From contig NC_087066.1 in the NCBI RefSeq assembly GCF_963678635.1, forward strand, positions 68,397,477 through 68,461,476: 64,000 bases of DNA, in the 5' to 3' direction. The position numbers were made by a program, and so were the translations under genes. How positions within the stretch are numbered: position 1 is the first letter of the stretch; each line of letters begins with the position of its first letter. Of this stretch, positions 1-11,600 are shown piece by piece. The notes under the pieces were generated by a model, which was not told where the DNA came from, did no database searches, and worked only from the letters and a program-made list of their open reading frames with translations. This DNA is from Symsagittifera roscoffensis. Taxonomy: Eukaryota; Xenacoelomorpha; Acoela; Convolutidae.

Positions 1-307
1 TAAACTGAAAGACATTTAGGTTTTGTTACTTTAGGTATTATATGTTGAAAATATTGAAACTAATGACAAAAAATAAGGATGCAGCACCCGTGCTTACTAA
101 TCAATAAAACAATCAGGGATTGAGAAATTTTTGAAGCATTTTCGAATACCAATAGAAAGTTCAGGCTGCGAAGTACAGAAAAATTGACTAGCCATAACTA
201 GAAAAAACTCAAGAACAGGGTTTGATCTCTATTTAATCATTTCTACGTTTGTATAGAAAACGTTACAATGAAAACTTTCATTTGATGTATTTGGGGAAAA
301 ATTTCAT

Positions 308-745
308 TCTCATGATATTTGGGCCAGGGGCTGATTTAGGGCGGAGAGGCGAACGCCACCCCCCCCCCCCCCCCCAGGAATTCGGTCACCTTTTGTACTA
401 ATTTGAGAAATCAATTTTTGGTCGTTGGACCCTAAAATTTTTCTAAGGGCGCCTTCGGCTTTAATATAAACTTATTTTTAGGGGGGAGCGCGCGCCAAAA
501 ACGTTTTTTTTTTGGTCAAAATTTTCAAAAAATGTGCCTAAAAACGCCTTTTTTGGACTGTTTTTTTCAAAATTTCGTCTGCGAAGAAAATTTTGTCTGC
601 GAAGAAAATTTGGCTAAAACAGGTTTTTTTTGGTGCTTTGAGATAGCTCGGAAAATCAATTTGGTCAAGCTTAAAAAAGGATCGACAAAGTTTTCGAAAT
701 TTTTTTGAAAATCCCCCCCTCGAGAAAATCCTAGATTCGCCCCTG
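308..745 (+). repeat. Dispersed non-autonomous repeat, copy 1
   Basis: A stretch beginning near GGGCTGATTTAGGG and closing near the matching GATTCGCCCCTGATTTGGG shares its order of motifs with two other places in the window (11155-11480 on the minus strand and 12391-12745 on the plus strand): a GC-rich head, a block rich in T runs around 'CTAAAAACGCC', a 'TTTCAAAATTTCG'-type block, then a block ending in GAGATAGCTC or GAGAGAGCTC. It has a C17 run at about 359-375. No coding potential is visible. The rest of 1-1016 shows nothing I can assign. Confidence 0.5.
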
Positions 746-1016
746 ATTTGGGCGTTATGCCATTTGTGAACGTCGTTTCAAAAATTTTGGTGTATAAAAT
801 GGTGAAGATTATTAAACAAGCATTATCTATGCGTACTTAGCAAATATTTTTTGAAGCGTTATCTTGTTTGTCATAATAAAATAACAATTGTTTCATCGCA
901 TAAAACATTTTTGTTCATTAACTAATGGTATTCAGCAGCATTGGATCATTAATTTTAATGCATTGAAACTGTGAATAAGTTAAGAAGCATACCGATAGCT
1001 GAAGTTTTGAGTAGCC

Positions 1017-2290
1017 ATGAGTAGTTTGTGTTGTTCTCTGCAGTCGTGGAAACCCAGATCAGGAACGTCGCTTCACTTCATATCTCTTTCCGTGCTAGTC
1101 TTCATCGTCTACATATGCTACGGCGTCCTTCAAGAGGCCTTGTTCACGCAGCCTCAGTTGAAACCCTTCGGATGGCTCCTTACATGGATCCAGTTTGCTT
1201 TCTACGTCCTGTTCGGGGGCGCAGAGTTCGTATCCAGAGGGGGGTTTGTGAGGAAGATCCCAATGAAGATGTACTTCCTGTTGGCGTTTCTGACCGTGGC
1301 GACTATGGGATTGTCCAACACCAGTTTGAGATATCTCAACTACCCCACCCAGGTCATCTTCAAGAGCTGCAAGCTCATTCCAGTCATGATTGGAGGCATC
1401 TTCATGCAGAAAAAGACGTATAAGTTTGTGGACTACTTCGGTAAGAATCGTTTCGTTCTTTTTTATTATGGTAGTAAAAGTACGAAACGTATATACGGTA
1501 TAAAGTAGTTAATGTTTCAATATTTCAAATTGTTGATATTAGTTTCTGCGGTGAGAATTGACGGAACCAGTCTCTTATGGAGATTATGGAAAATTTACTC
1601 GGCCATCCGGAAACAACTTCGAACTGACTTATAGAACTGCTACGAAAAAGCAATCAAATTATGCCTTTGGTTTTAGCCATGTTCCTACTATGTAGTGGCC
1701 TCATCTGGTTCTCACTAGCCGACAGCACTGTCCAGCCTAATTTTGACATCACTGGAATAGTTGTCATATCCTGCGCTCTCGTTGCAGACGCCGTCATAGG
1801 CAACGCGCAGGAACTCTTCATGAAGAAATACGGCGCCGTCAACACAGAAGTCGTATTCTACTCATACCTTATCGGAACCGTTTATATTTTCCTCATTGTT
1901 CTCTTTGAAGGAACTCTCTTGCAAGCATTGCCGCTCATGGATTCTCAGACGTTATTTAAAGCCTTCTTATTTTCGTTGACTGGTTATTTCGGTGTCAATT
2001 TGGTCCTTGACTTAGTAGTAACATACGGGGCACTTCTTGCAGTAACAGTTACGACTTGCAGAAAGGCTGTCAGTATTATAATCTCGTTTCTCGTCTTTTC
2101 CAAGCCTTTTACAGTGCAATACGTGTTTGCAGGAGTAGTCATTTTCTTGGGTATTTTCCTAAACGTCTATTCGAAGAACTCGGAGCCAATGAAACGAGCT
2201 GCTGGAAAAATGATGGCCGTTATCTATTCCATTTTCGGAATTTCTCAGAGCCGCAGAACAGCTGAAGAAAAGTTGGTGCAAAGTGTATAA
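1017..2290 (+). CDS. SLC35B3: SLC35B3-like PAPS transporter (PAPST2 type), two exons
   Basis: Nucleotide-sugar-transporter-family carrier. The vertebrate family member moves the sulfate donor PAPS from cytosol into the Golgi lumen for sulfotransferases. Coding exons are 1017-1440 and 1677-2290, joined across a 236-bp intron with donor GTAAGAAT at 1441 and acceptor TTTTAG ending at 1676, giving 345 aa. The match to animal SLC35B3 is continuous: 'YGVLQEALF' near residue 37, 'MGLSNTSLRYLNYPTQVIF' near 103, 'LIWFSLADST', 'CALVADAVIGNAQE', 'SLTGYFGVN', 'VTVTTCRKA' and 'GIFLNVYSKN' near the C-terminus. About ten hydrophobic segments are visible. A TGA three codons upstream in frame supports the ATG at 1017, although the N-terminus is shorter than in vertebrates, so an unseen upstream exon is possible. 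No frame breaks: this looks functional. The symbol rests on remembered family similarity. Confidence 0.88.
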
Positions 2291-3178
2291 TAGGTTAAAT
2301 GTTGGTTGTGTGAAAGTTAATTTTATTTCGAATTACCAACACGTATACTGATGATGATTTAATTAGAAAACATAGAATTTAAAATTATGTAAATTGGCTG
2401 TGCTTTTCATCACTTTTATTTTATTTTTCGTGTACATGTTTTCTAGGGTTATTTCTAAATTTTATGATTCAGAATCTATGTTTCGCATTTGTTCCAATAG
2501 TTTTGAATGAGAAAAACTAAAGAATTTTAACATCGATGACGAAGAAGAATGTGCGACGTTTTCCCATCACAGCTTACTGCAGCCCACCAGGGTTTGAAAA
2601 AAAAACGTTAAGTCGCAATTGTTATTTTTTGATTTTTTTTTTTCAGGAAAAGTCTGGCTAATAAATTTGTTCAGGCTAATATTTACTTTTTTCTAGATTT
2701 GTTTTTTGATTTGTTTTTAAGTTCAGTTTCAGTTCATCTCTTGTTAAAAGAAAGGCAAAAGTATAAGTGTAAATATCACAAAGAAGCTGAATGACATCCA
2801 AATTAAAAAGTTTGAAATCTTAAGTTCAAAGAGCTTCAAAGTGATTATAGTTTTCTTCCGAAATCGAAAACTCAAATAAAATTGTAGATTTACACTTCCA
2901 ACTTTGTTAACTATAATTTTTGTTGGAATGCTTGGGAAATTGTGAGTTGTTTATGCAAAAAGAATGAAAAGATAAGGGAGAACCAGTGAAATGACTAGTA
3001 TACTATCTTAAATTGACAGAAGATTGACGGTTTAAGGCGACCCTTTTGTGTGCTCGTTGCTTGGAAACGAAAAAACATAACCCACCCCAGAAATTAACAG
3101 AAAAACTATCCGTCGGTCTTAATCAGGGGCACAACAGGGTTTAACTTTGCCCCCGGCCCTACTTCCTCCGTACTATGT
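2291..3178. other. Intergenic spacer, no gene seen
   Basis: 3' flank of the SLC35B3-like gene. AT-rich, with homopolymer runs and fragments also seen elsewhere, such as the 'AAAGGCAAAAGTATAAGTG' type sequence near 2751 that recurs in altered form near 9987 and 12875. No ORF with codon-like character. The 144-bp satellite begins directly at its end. Confidence 0.5.
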
Positions 3179-6100
3179 AAAGCCTTATTTCCGTGGGCAG
3201 GGAGAGTGGTGGCATCCATTTTGCCGTATCCGGTCCCACCTTGAGGAGGTGGAAGACATAGAGAGCCTCCAATGCTGTCCAAAGTATATTCGAATGCATG
3301 CTACAATTTGCTTATTCATATAAAGCCTTATTTCCGTGGGCAGGGAGAGTGGTGGCATCCATTTTGCCGTATCCGGTCCCACCTTGAGGAGGTGGAAGAC
3401 ATAGAGAGCCTCCAATGCTGTCCAAAGTATATTCGAATGCATGCTACAATAGTGCTTATTCATGTGAAGCCTTATTTCCGTGGGCAGGGAGAGTGGTGGC
3501 ATCCATTTTGCCGTATCCGGTCCCACCTTGAGGAGGTGGAAGACATAGAGAGCCTCCAATGCTGTCCAAAGTATATTCGAATGCATGCTACAATAGTGCT
3601 TATTCATGTGAAGCCTTATTTCCGTGGGCAGGGAGAGTGGTGGCATCCATTTTGCCGTATCCGGTCCCACCTTGAGGAGGTCGAAGACATAGAGAGCCTC
3701 CAATGCTGTCCAAAGTATATTCGAATGCATGCTACAATAGTGCTTATTCATGTGAAGCCTTATTTCCGTGGGCAGGGAGAGTGGTGGCATCCATTTTGCC
3801 GTATCCGGTCCCACCTTGAGGAGGTGGAAGACATAGAGAGCCTCCAATGCTGTCCAAAGTATATTCGAATGCATGCTACAATAGTGCTTATTCATGTGAA
3901 GCCTTTTTTCCGTGGGCAGGGAGAGTGGCGGCATCCATTTTGCCGTATCCGGTCCCACCTTGAGGAGGTGGAAGACATAGAGAGCCTCCAATGCTGTCCA
4001 AAGTATATTCGAATGCATGTTACAATAGTGCTTATTCATGTGAAGCCTTATTTCCGTGGGCCGCAGGGAGAGTGGTGGCATCCATTTTGCCGTATCCGGT
4101 CCCACCTTGAGGAGGTCGAAGACATAGAGAGCCTCCAATGCTGTCCAAAGTATATTCGAATGCATGCTACAATAGTGCTTATTCATGTGAAGCCTTATTT
4201 CCGTGGGCAGGGAGAGTGGTGGCATCCATTTTGCCGTATCCGGTCCCACCTTGAGGAGGTCGAAGACATAGAGAGCCTCCAATGCTGTCCAAAGTATATT
4301 CGAATGCATGCTACAATAGTTCTTATTCATGTGAAGCCTAATTTCCGTGGGCAGGGAGAGTGGTGGTATCCATTTTGCCGTATCCGGTCCCACCTTGAGG
4401 AGGTGGAAGAAATAGAGAGCCTCCAATGCTGTCCAAAGTATATTCGAATCCATGCTACAATAGTGCTTATTCATGTGAAGCCTTATTTCCGTGGGCAGGG
4501 AGAGTGGTGGCATCCATTTTGCCGTATCCGGTCCCACCTTGAGGAGGTGGAAGACATAGAGAGCCTCCAATGCTGTCCAAAGTATATTCGAATGCATGCT
4601 ACAATAGTGCTTATTCATGTGAAGCCTTATTTCCGTGGGCAGGGAGAGTGGTGGCATCCATTTTGCCGTATCCGGTCCCACCTTGAGGAGGTGCAAGACA
4701 TAGAGAGACTCCAATGCTGTCCAAATTATATTCGAATCTATGCTACAATAGTGCTTATTCATATAAAGCCTTATTTCCGTGGGCAGGGAGAGTAGTGTCA
4801 TCCGTTTTGCCGTATCCGGTCCCACCTTGAGGAGGTGGAAGACATAGAGAGCCTCCAATGCTGTCCAAAGTATATTCGAATCTATGCTACAATAGTGCTT
4901 ATTCATATAAAGCCTTATTTCCGTGGGCAGGGAGAGTAGTGGCATCCATTTTGCCGTATCCGGTCCCACCTTGAGGAGGCGGAAGACATAGAGAGCCTCC
5001 AATGCTGTCCAAAGTATATTCGAATGCATGCTACAATAGTGCTTATTCATATAAAGCCTTATTTCCGTGGGCAGGGAGAGTGGTGGCATCCATTTTGCCG
5101 TATCCGGTCCCACCTTGAGGAGGTGGAAGACATAGACAGCCTCCAATGCTGTCCAAAATATATTCGAATGCATGCTCCAAAGTGCTTATTCATGTGAAGC
5201 CTTATTTCCGTGGGCAGGGAGAGTGGTGGCATCCATTTTGCCGTATCCGGTCCCACCTTGAGGAGGTCGAAGACATAGAGAGCCTCCAATGCTGTCCAAA
5301 GTATATTCGAATGCATGCTACAATAGTGCTTATTCATGTGAAGCCTTATTTCCGTGGGTAGGGAGAGTGGTGACATCCATTTTGCCGTATCCGGTCCCAC
5401 CTTGAGAAGGTGCAAGACATAGAGAGACTCCAATGCTGTCCAAATTATATTCGAATCCATGCTACAATAGTGCTTATTCATTTAAAGCCTTATTTCCGTG
5501 GGCAGGGAGAGTGATGGCATCCATTTTGCCGTATCCGGTCCCACCTTGAGGTGGAAGACATAGAGAGCCTCCAATGCTGTCCAAAGTATATTCGAATGCA
5601 TGCTACAATAGTGCTTAATCATATAAAGCCTTATTTCCGTGGGCAGGGAGAGTGGTGGCATCCATTTTGCCGTATCCGGTCCCACCTTGAGGAGGTGGAA
5701 GACATAGAGAGCCTCCAATGCTGTCCAAAGTATATTGGAACGCATGCTACAATAGTGCTTATTCATATAAAGTCTTATTTCCGTGGGCAGGGAGAGTGGT
5801 GGCATCCATTTTGCCGTATCCGGTTCCACCTTGAGGAGGTGGAAGACATAGAGAGCCTCCAATGCTGTCCAAAGTATATTCGAATCCATGCTACAATAGT
5901 GCTTATTCATATAAAGCCTTATTTCAGTGGGCAGGGAAAGTGGTGGCATCCATTTTGCCGTATCCGGTCCCACCTTGAGGAGGTGGAAGACATAGAGAGC
6001 CTCCAATGCTGTCCAAAGTATATTCGAATGCATGCTACAATAGTGCTTATTCATATAAAGCCTAATTTCCGTGGGCAGGGAGAGTGGTGGCATCCATTTT

Positions 6101-8508
6101 GCCGTATCCGGTCCCACCTTGAGGAGGTGGAAGACATAGAGAGCCTCCAATCCTGTCCAAAGTATATTCGAATGCATGCTACAATAGTGCTTATTCATAT
6201 AAAACCTTATTTCCGTGGGCAGGGAGAGTGGTGGCATCCATTTTGCCGTATCTGGTCCCACCTTGAGGAGGTGGAAGACATAGAGAGCCTCCAATGCTGT
6301 CCAAAGTATATTCGAATGCATGCTACAATAGTGCTTATTCATATAAAGCCTAATTTCCGTGGGCAGGGAGAGTGGTGGCATCCATTTTGCCGTATCCGGT
6401 CCCACCTTGAGGAGGTGGAAGACATAGAGAGCCTCCAATGCTGTCCAAAGTATATTCGAATGCATGCTACAATAGTGCTTATTCATATAAAGCCTTATTT
6501 CCGTGGGCAGGGAGAGTGGTGGCATCCATTTTGCCGTATCCGGTCCCACCTTGAGGAGGTGGAAGACATAGAGAGCCTCCAATGCTGTCCAAAGTATATT
6601 CGAATGCATGCTACAATAGTGCTTATTCATATAAAGCCTTATTTCCGTGGGCAGGGAGAGTGGTGGCATCCATTTTGCCGTATCCGGTCCCACCTTGAGG
6701 AGGTGGAAGACATAGAGAGCCTCCAATGCTGTCCAAAGTATATTCGAATGCATGCTACAATAGTGATTATTCATATAAAGCCTTATTTCCGTGGGCAGGG
6801 AGAGTGGTGGCATCCATTTTGCCGTATCCGGTCCCACCTTGAGGAGGTGGAAGACATAGAGAGCCTCCAATGCTGTCCAAAGTATATTCGAATGCATGCT
6901 ACAATAGTGCTTATTCATGTGAAGCCTTATTTCCGTGGGGAGGGAGAGTGGTGGCATCCATTTTGCCGTATCCGGTCCCACCTTGAGGAGGTGGAAGACA
7001 TAGAGAGCCTCCAATGCTGTCCAAAGTATATTCGAATGCATGCTACAATAGTGCTTATTCATATAAAGCCTAATTTCCGTGGGCAGGGAGAGTGGTGGCA
7101 TCCATTTTGCCGTATCCGGTCCCACCTTGAGGAGGTGGAAGACATAGAGAGCCTCCAATCCTGTCCAAAGTATATTCGAATGCATGCTACAATAGTGGTT
7201 ATTCATATAAAACCTTATTTCCGTGGGCAGGGAGAGTGGTGGCATCCATTTTGCCGTATCTGGTCCCACCTTGAGGAGGTGGAAGACATAGAGAGCCTCC
7301 AATGCTGTCCAAAGTATATTCGAATGCATGCTACATTAGTGCTTATTCATATAAAGCCTATTTTACGTGGGCAGGGAGAGTGGTGGCATCCATTTTGCCG
7401 TATCCGGTCCCACCTTGAGGAGGTGGAAGACATAGAGAGCCTCCAATGCTGTCCAAAGTATATTCGAATGCATGCTACAATAGTGCTTATTCATATAAAG
7501 CCTTATTTCCGTGGGCAGGGAGAGTGGTGGCATCCATTTTGCCGTATCCGGTCCCACCTTGAGGATGTGGAAGACATAGAGAGCCTCCAATGCTGTCCAA
7601 AGTATATTCGAATGCATGCTACAATAGTGCTTATTCATATAAAGCCTTATTTCCGTGGGCAGGGAGAGTGGTGGCATCCATTTTGCCGTATCCGGTCCCA
7701 TCTTGAGGAGGTGGAAGACATAGAGAGCCTCCAATGCTGTCCAAAGTATATTCGAATGCATGCTACAATAGTGCTTATTCATATAAAGCCTTATTTCCGT
7801 GGGCAGGGAGAGTGGTGGCATCCATTTTGCCGTATCCGGTCCCACCTTGAGGAGGTGGAAGACATAGAGAGCCTCCAATGCTGTCCAAAGTATATTCGAA
7901 TGCATGCTACAATAGTGCTTATTCATATAAAGCCTAATTTCCGTGGGCAGGGAGAGTGGTGGCATCCATTTTGCCGTATCCGGTCCCACCTTGAAGAGGT
8001 GGAAGACATAGAGAGCCTCCAATGCTGTCCAAAGTATATTCGAATGCATGCTACAATAGTGCTTATTCATATAAAGCCTAATTTCCGTGGGCAGGGAGAG
8101 TGGTGGCATCCATTTTGCCGTATCCGGTCCCACCTTGAGGAGGTGGAAGACATAGAGAGCCTCCAATGCTGTCCAAAGTATATTCGAATGCATGCTACAA
8201 TAGTGCTTATTCATATAAAGCCTAATTTCCGTGGGCAGGGAGAGTGGTGGCATCCATTTTGCCGTATCCGGTCCCACCTTGAGGAGGTGGAAGACATAGA
8301 GAGCCTCCAATGCTGTCCAAAGTATATTCGAATGCATGCTACAATAGTGCTTATTCATGTGAAGCCTTATTTCCGTGGGCAGGGAGAGTGGTGGCATCCA
8401 TTTTGCCGTATCCGGTCCCACCTTGAGGAGGTGGAAGACATAGAGAGCCTCCAATGCTGTCCAAAGTATATTCGAATCCATGCTACAATAGTGGCTATTC
8501 ATATAAAG
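3179..8508. repeat. 144-bp satellite, about 37 tandem copies
   Basis: A 144-bp unit starting AAAGCCTTATTTCCGTGGGC is repeated head to tail about 37 times with a few percent divergence and only small indels (a 5-bp loss near 3307, a 3-bp insertion near 4061, a 6-bp loss near 5550). Because 144 is a multiple of three and the founder unit lacked stops in one plus and one minus frame, very long ORFs run through it on both strands (1008 codons at 5551-8577 plus; 662 and 615 codons on the minus strand). Unit-to-unit differences include many amino-acid changes in either frame (for example PYF/PNF and QCC/QSC on the plus strand), so I see no sign of protein-level constraint. Units with 'CATGTGAAG' cluster at 3450-4620; units with 'CATATAAAG' predominate from 4750 on. 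Confidence 0.95.
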
Positions 8509-8675
8509 CAGAAGAGATCAATAGTTAGTATAAATAGTCTCCTAAAAAGTATGTCTCACCTAATCAATAGAGTATAAATAATAAATCATTTTCATAGAGA
8601 AAATCATTTGCAACTAGATTAGTTTTTTGTGCGTAAATGTTGCTTTGGAACATTCTGTTTCAGATTAAGCATAAT

Positions 8676-11600
8676 ATGGGCCCCAGCACTAAACATCAAA
8701 CGCGTAACGCACCCTTTCAAGAAAAAGACAAATGCTTTGTGATGCACAGAGATCAGCTGTATGAGGCCAAGGTGGTCAAAGTGGAAGCGGAAAGTGATGG
8801 GAATAAGAGGTATTTGGTGCACTATAACGGATGGGGAAACAGACACGATGAGTGGAAGGCTCACTCCGGTATGTGTGATTGTTGGTTGGGTTCGAATGGT
8901 AGTTTCAGTTTTATGTTTTTTTTAGTCATCCGTTTATCATTTATTACACATGCGCGCTTAATCGAGCGTAGTGTAATAGTACGACTATTCTTTTTAAGAG
9001 TCGATGAAGTTAGTCGCACTGATTTTTTTTTGTTTTTTTTTCACGAAGTCTTGAAATATATTCAGGCTCAAATTAACTTTTTCGCGGTTTGACTTTTGAG
9101 TTCTTAACGCTTGCGAATAGCAAACGATATCAAATCGGAATATAGGCTTATTTCGGATTAATTATTAGTTTAACAAACTCAGTTGAATCACTTGACAGCA
9201 TTTGATATGCTGCTGACATGCTCAATTTCATGAAAACTCGAATTTAACTGGGTGAAATATATATATTTTTTCAGAATCTTTTTGATTCTTTTTCAGATGC
9301 AATTAGTTTGGTTTTTTCGGCTTCCAAATTTTGTCAGCTTACTAGCCGGATGTATTAATTTTTTAAATACTTTTTCTATTCAATTGTTGCATGTTTTTCG
9401 ATTTGTTTTTTTTTTTAATTCAAATTTAGCCTGCTGTCCAGCGCATCTGGTTTAGAGGTAACACATAAGCTTGAGACGACCAAGGCTTGGGGTTTTCATC
9501 CGGGCCGGGACTTTTTCAAACTAGAAATTTTCTGTTCTTTTGGACTATCGTCCGTCTGTTTATTTGTCTGCTTAGTTTCCGTATCACAAACTCTTTCTTT
9601 TTCTAGATTCAGCTTTCTTTTTTATCTTTCTGAATACCACTAGTGGAAGTACTCGAGTCACAAAATTTTTTTGCTGAAATTTTGTTGCCTTTTTTTCAAA
9701 ATCAATCGAAAATATTTGCTTTGTCGTTGAATGTGCACGAAAAAGTCAGGCAACCTTTTTTTTAATGCTAAAAACTAACTCCACAAAGAACTCTATAAAA
9801 GCGTTCGAAAAATTAAGCTTGAAATTTTTCTCTTTTTTTTCTAGTTTCTTTTTCAACCTCACTGTTGGAAGTTATCTTTACTACTTCTTGATGAACATGC
9901 TGTTTTAATGCTGTTGTATCGCTAGTGGTGCGAAGCTCAACCTTGCCACTGTGTTTTAAAATCAGTTCATTTTCTTTCTTAAAAGGAAGGCAAACTGCAC
10001 TATCGAACAGCAAAAGTGTAAAGATCACGAAACGCGTGATCGATTTCGTTTTGAATGTGAATTTTCTTTTTGCAGCTTTCCCAGCGGAATAAAAATTTAA
10101 AATCATTGATTCAGTTTCTTCAAATTGGTTTAATTTTATTTGAAAACTGTCAAGAATAACTTCAACAGTTGAGAGTCTTTTTGATTTTCAACAGTTGAAA
10201 ATCTTTAAAAAAAACAATTCAGGTTTTTTCTGTTTAATTGCGTGCATTAACTTTTTCTACCTTTCTGTTGGTTATGTTTGTTTGTCTACTTAGTTGGCTC
10301 ATCTTAGAATTGTTTCTTTTGCTGTACCCGATTTTACTTGTAGTTGTTTTTAGTTTTTCGATTTACTCCCGCTTTTCGTAATTTTAATTGCCTTGATTCG
10401 TATTTTTTCGCTTCAACTTTTTATTGGGCGTAGTTGTTTTTAGTGTTTTGATTGACTCCTGCTTTTCGTATTTATAATAGCTTTGATTCGTATTTTTTTT
10501 CGCTTCAACCTTTTATTGGGCCCAAACTTTTTCGGCTAACTTTTTATCGGATTAGTGACTTAATTTTAAGTCGTATCAAGAGAAATATATTTTTCATTCT
10601 ACTCTCCGGATCGTACAAATTGCTTAATGACAATTTTGTTGTACTGGAGTGACAATTTTTTTGTACTGGAGTGAAAAGTGTTTTATGACAATTCTGTTTT
10701 CGGTTGTACTGGAGTTTACTCAAGTTTTGTCGGCTCAGTTGCTGCTCAATGATTGTTTTCGAGTTTTCATTAAATGCCATCGATTGTGTTTCTGGACGTG
10801 TTATCCGCAAAGAAAATCAGTCGAGACAACATTTGAAGTTTTTTGTGGTTTTTAAACATTTTTCTTGAAGTTAGTGGTTTCCTGTCTGCTAGCTTGCAAT
10901 GCTACTTTAATGCGGTATCGGAACTGGTGCGAAGCTCCGCTCCGCATCTGTGTTTTTATTTGGTAGGCCAAAGTGAATTCTCAGTTTTGATTTCGTTCGA
11001 AAAAAAATTAAATAACATAATTTGCGGACTACCATGATCCGTGTTTGTTAGACGAGATTCAGGGTTCAGGTGACATCTCAAGCACAAAAAGAAACTGGGG
11101 GCGGGTTTTCGAAAATTTTCGTGGCTTTTTGTGTTGGATCGCCAGACGTTTTTTTGAGCTCTCTTAAAACACCATAAAAGACCGTATCTTGGCAAAATTT
11201 TGTGCATCGCTAGCAAGTTTTTGAAAAAAAACGGACCAGAAAGGTAGTTTTTTGGTCAGTTGTGGCCAAAAAAAGCATTTTTTTGGCGCGCATTGCCTTT
11301 CAAAATTAAAATACATTGGCGTTTTAGTTTCTAGTAAAAAATTTAGGGTTGGTCGAACGAAAAAGGATATCATAAAAAATAGTAGCAAAGGGGGACCCCT
11401 TGTTTGGTGGTAAGGGGTCCGAATTGAATCTCCATGAGAAGAAGCGTCCCCAATATCCCCCACTAAATTGGCCTCTGATTTACGTCCTTTCTTAATGGCT
11501 AAACATGGTAAGAAGCGTGTTGTGCTGACTTAGACTTGTTGAATGTTTCGATTTTAAATATCACCCCGTTACAAAAGAGGGGATTATTTATTAGATACAC

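Noticed and set aside
1028-1423. 131-codon ORF overlapping SLC35B3 exon 1
   Set aside because: Alternate-frame shadow of the exon with no family match.
5551-8577. 1008-codon plus-strand ORF through the 144-bp repeats as a repeat protein
   Set aside because: The length follows from a stop-free unit whose length divides by three; the opposite strand is equally open and the differences between units change amino acids freely.
9813-11463. Small ORFs in MRG15 intron 1 (9813-10106, 10544-10810, 10956-11216 and others)
   Set aside because: No recognisable domain, no consistent codon pattern, several overlap each other on both strands.
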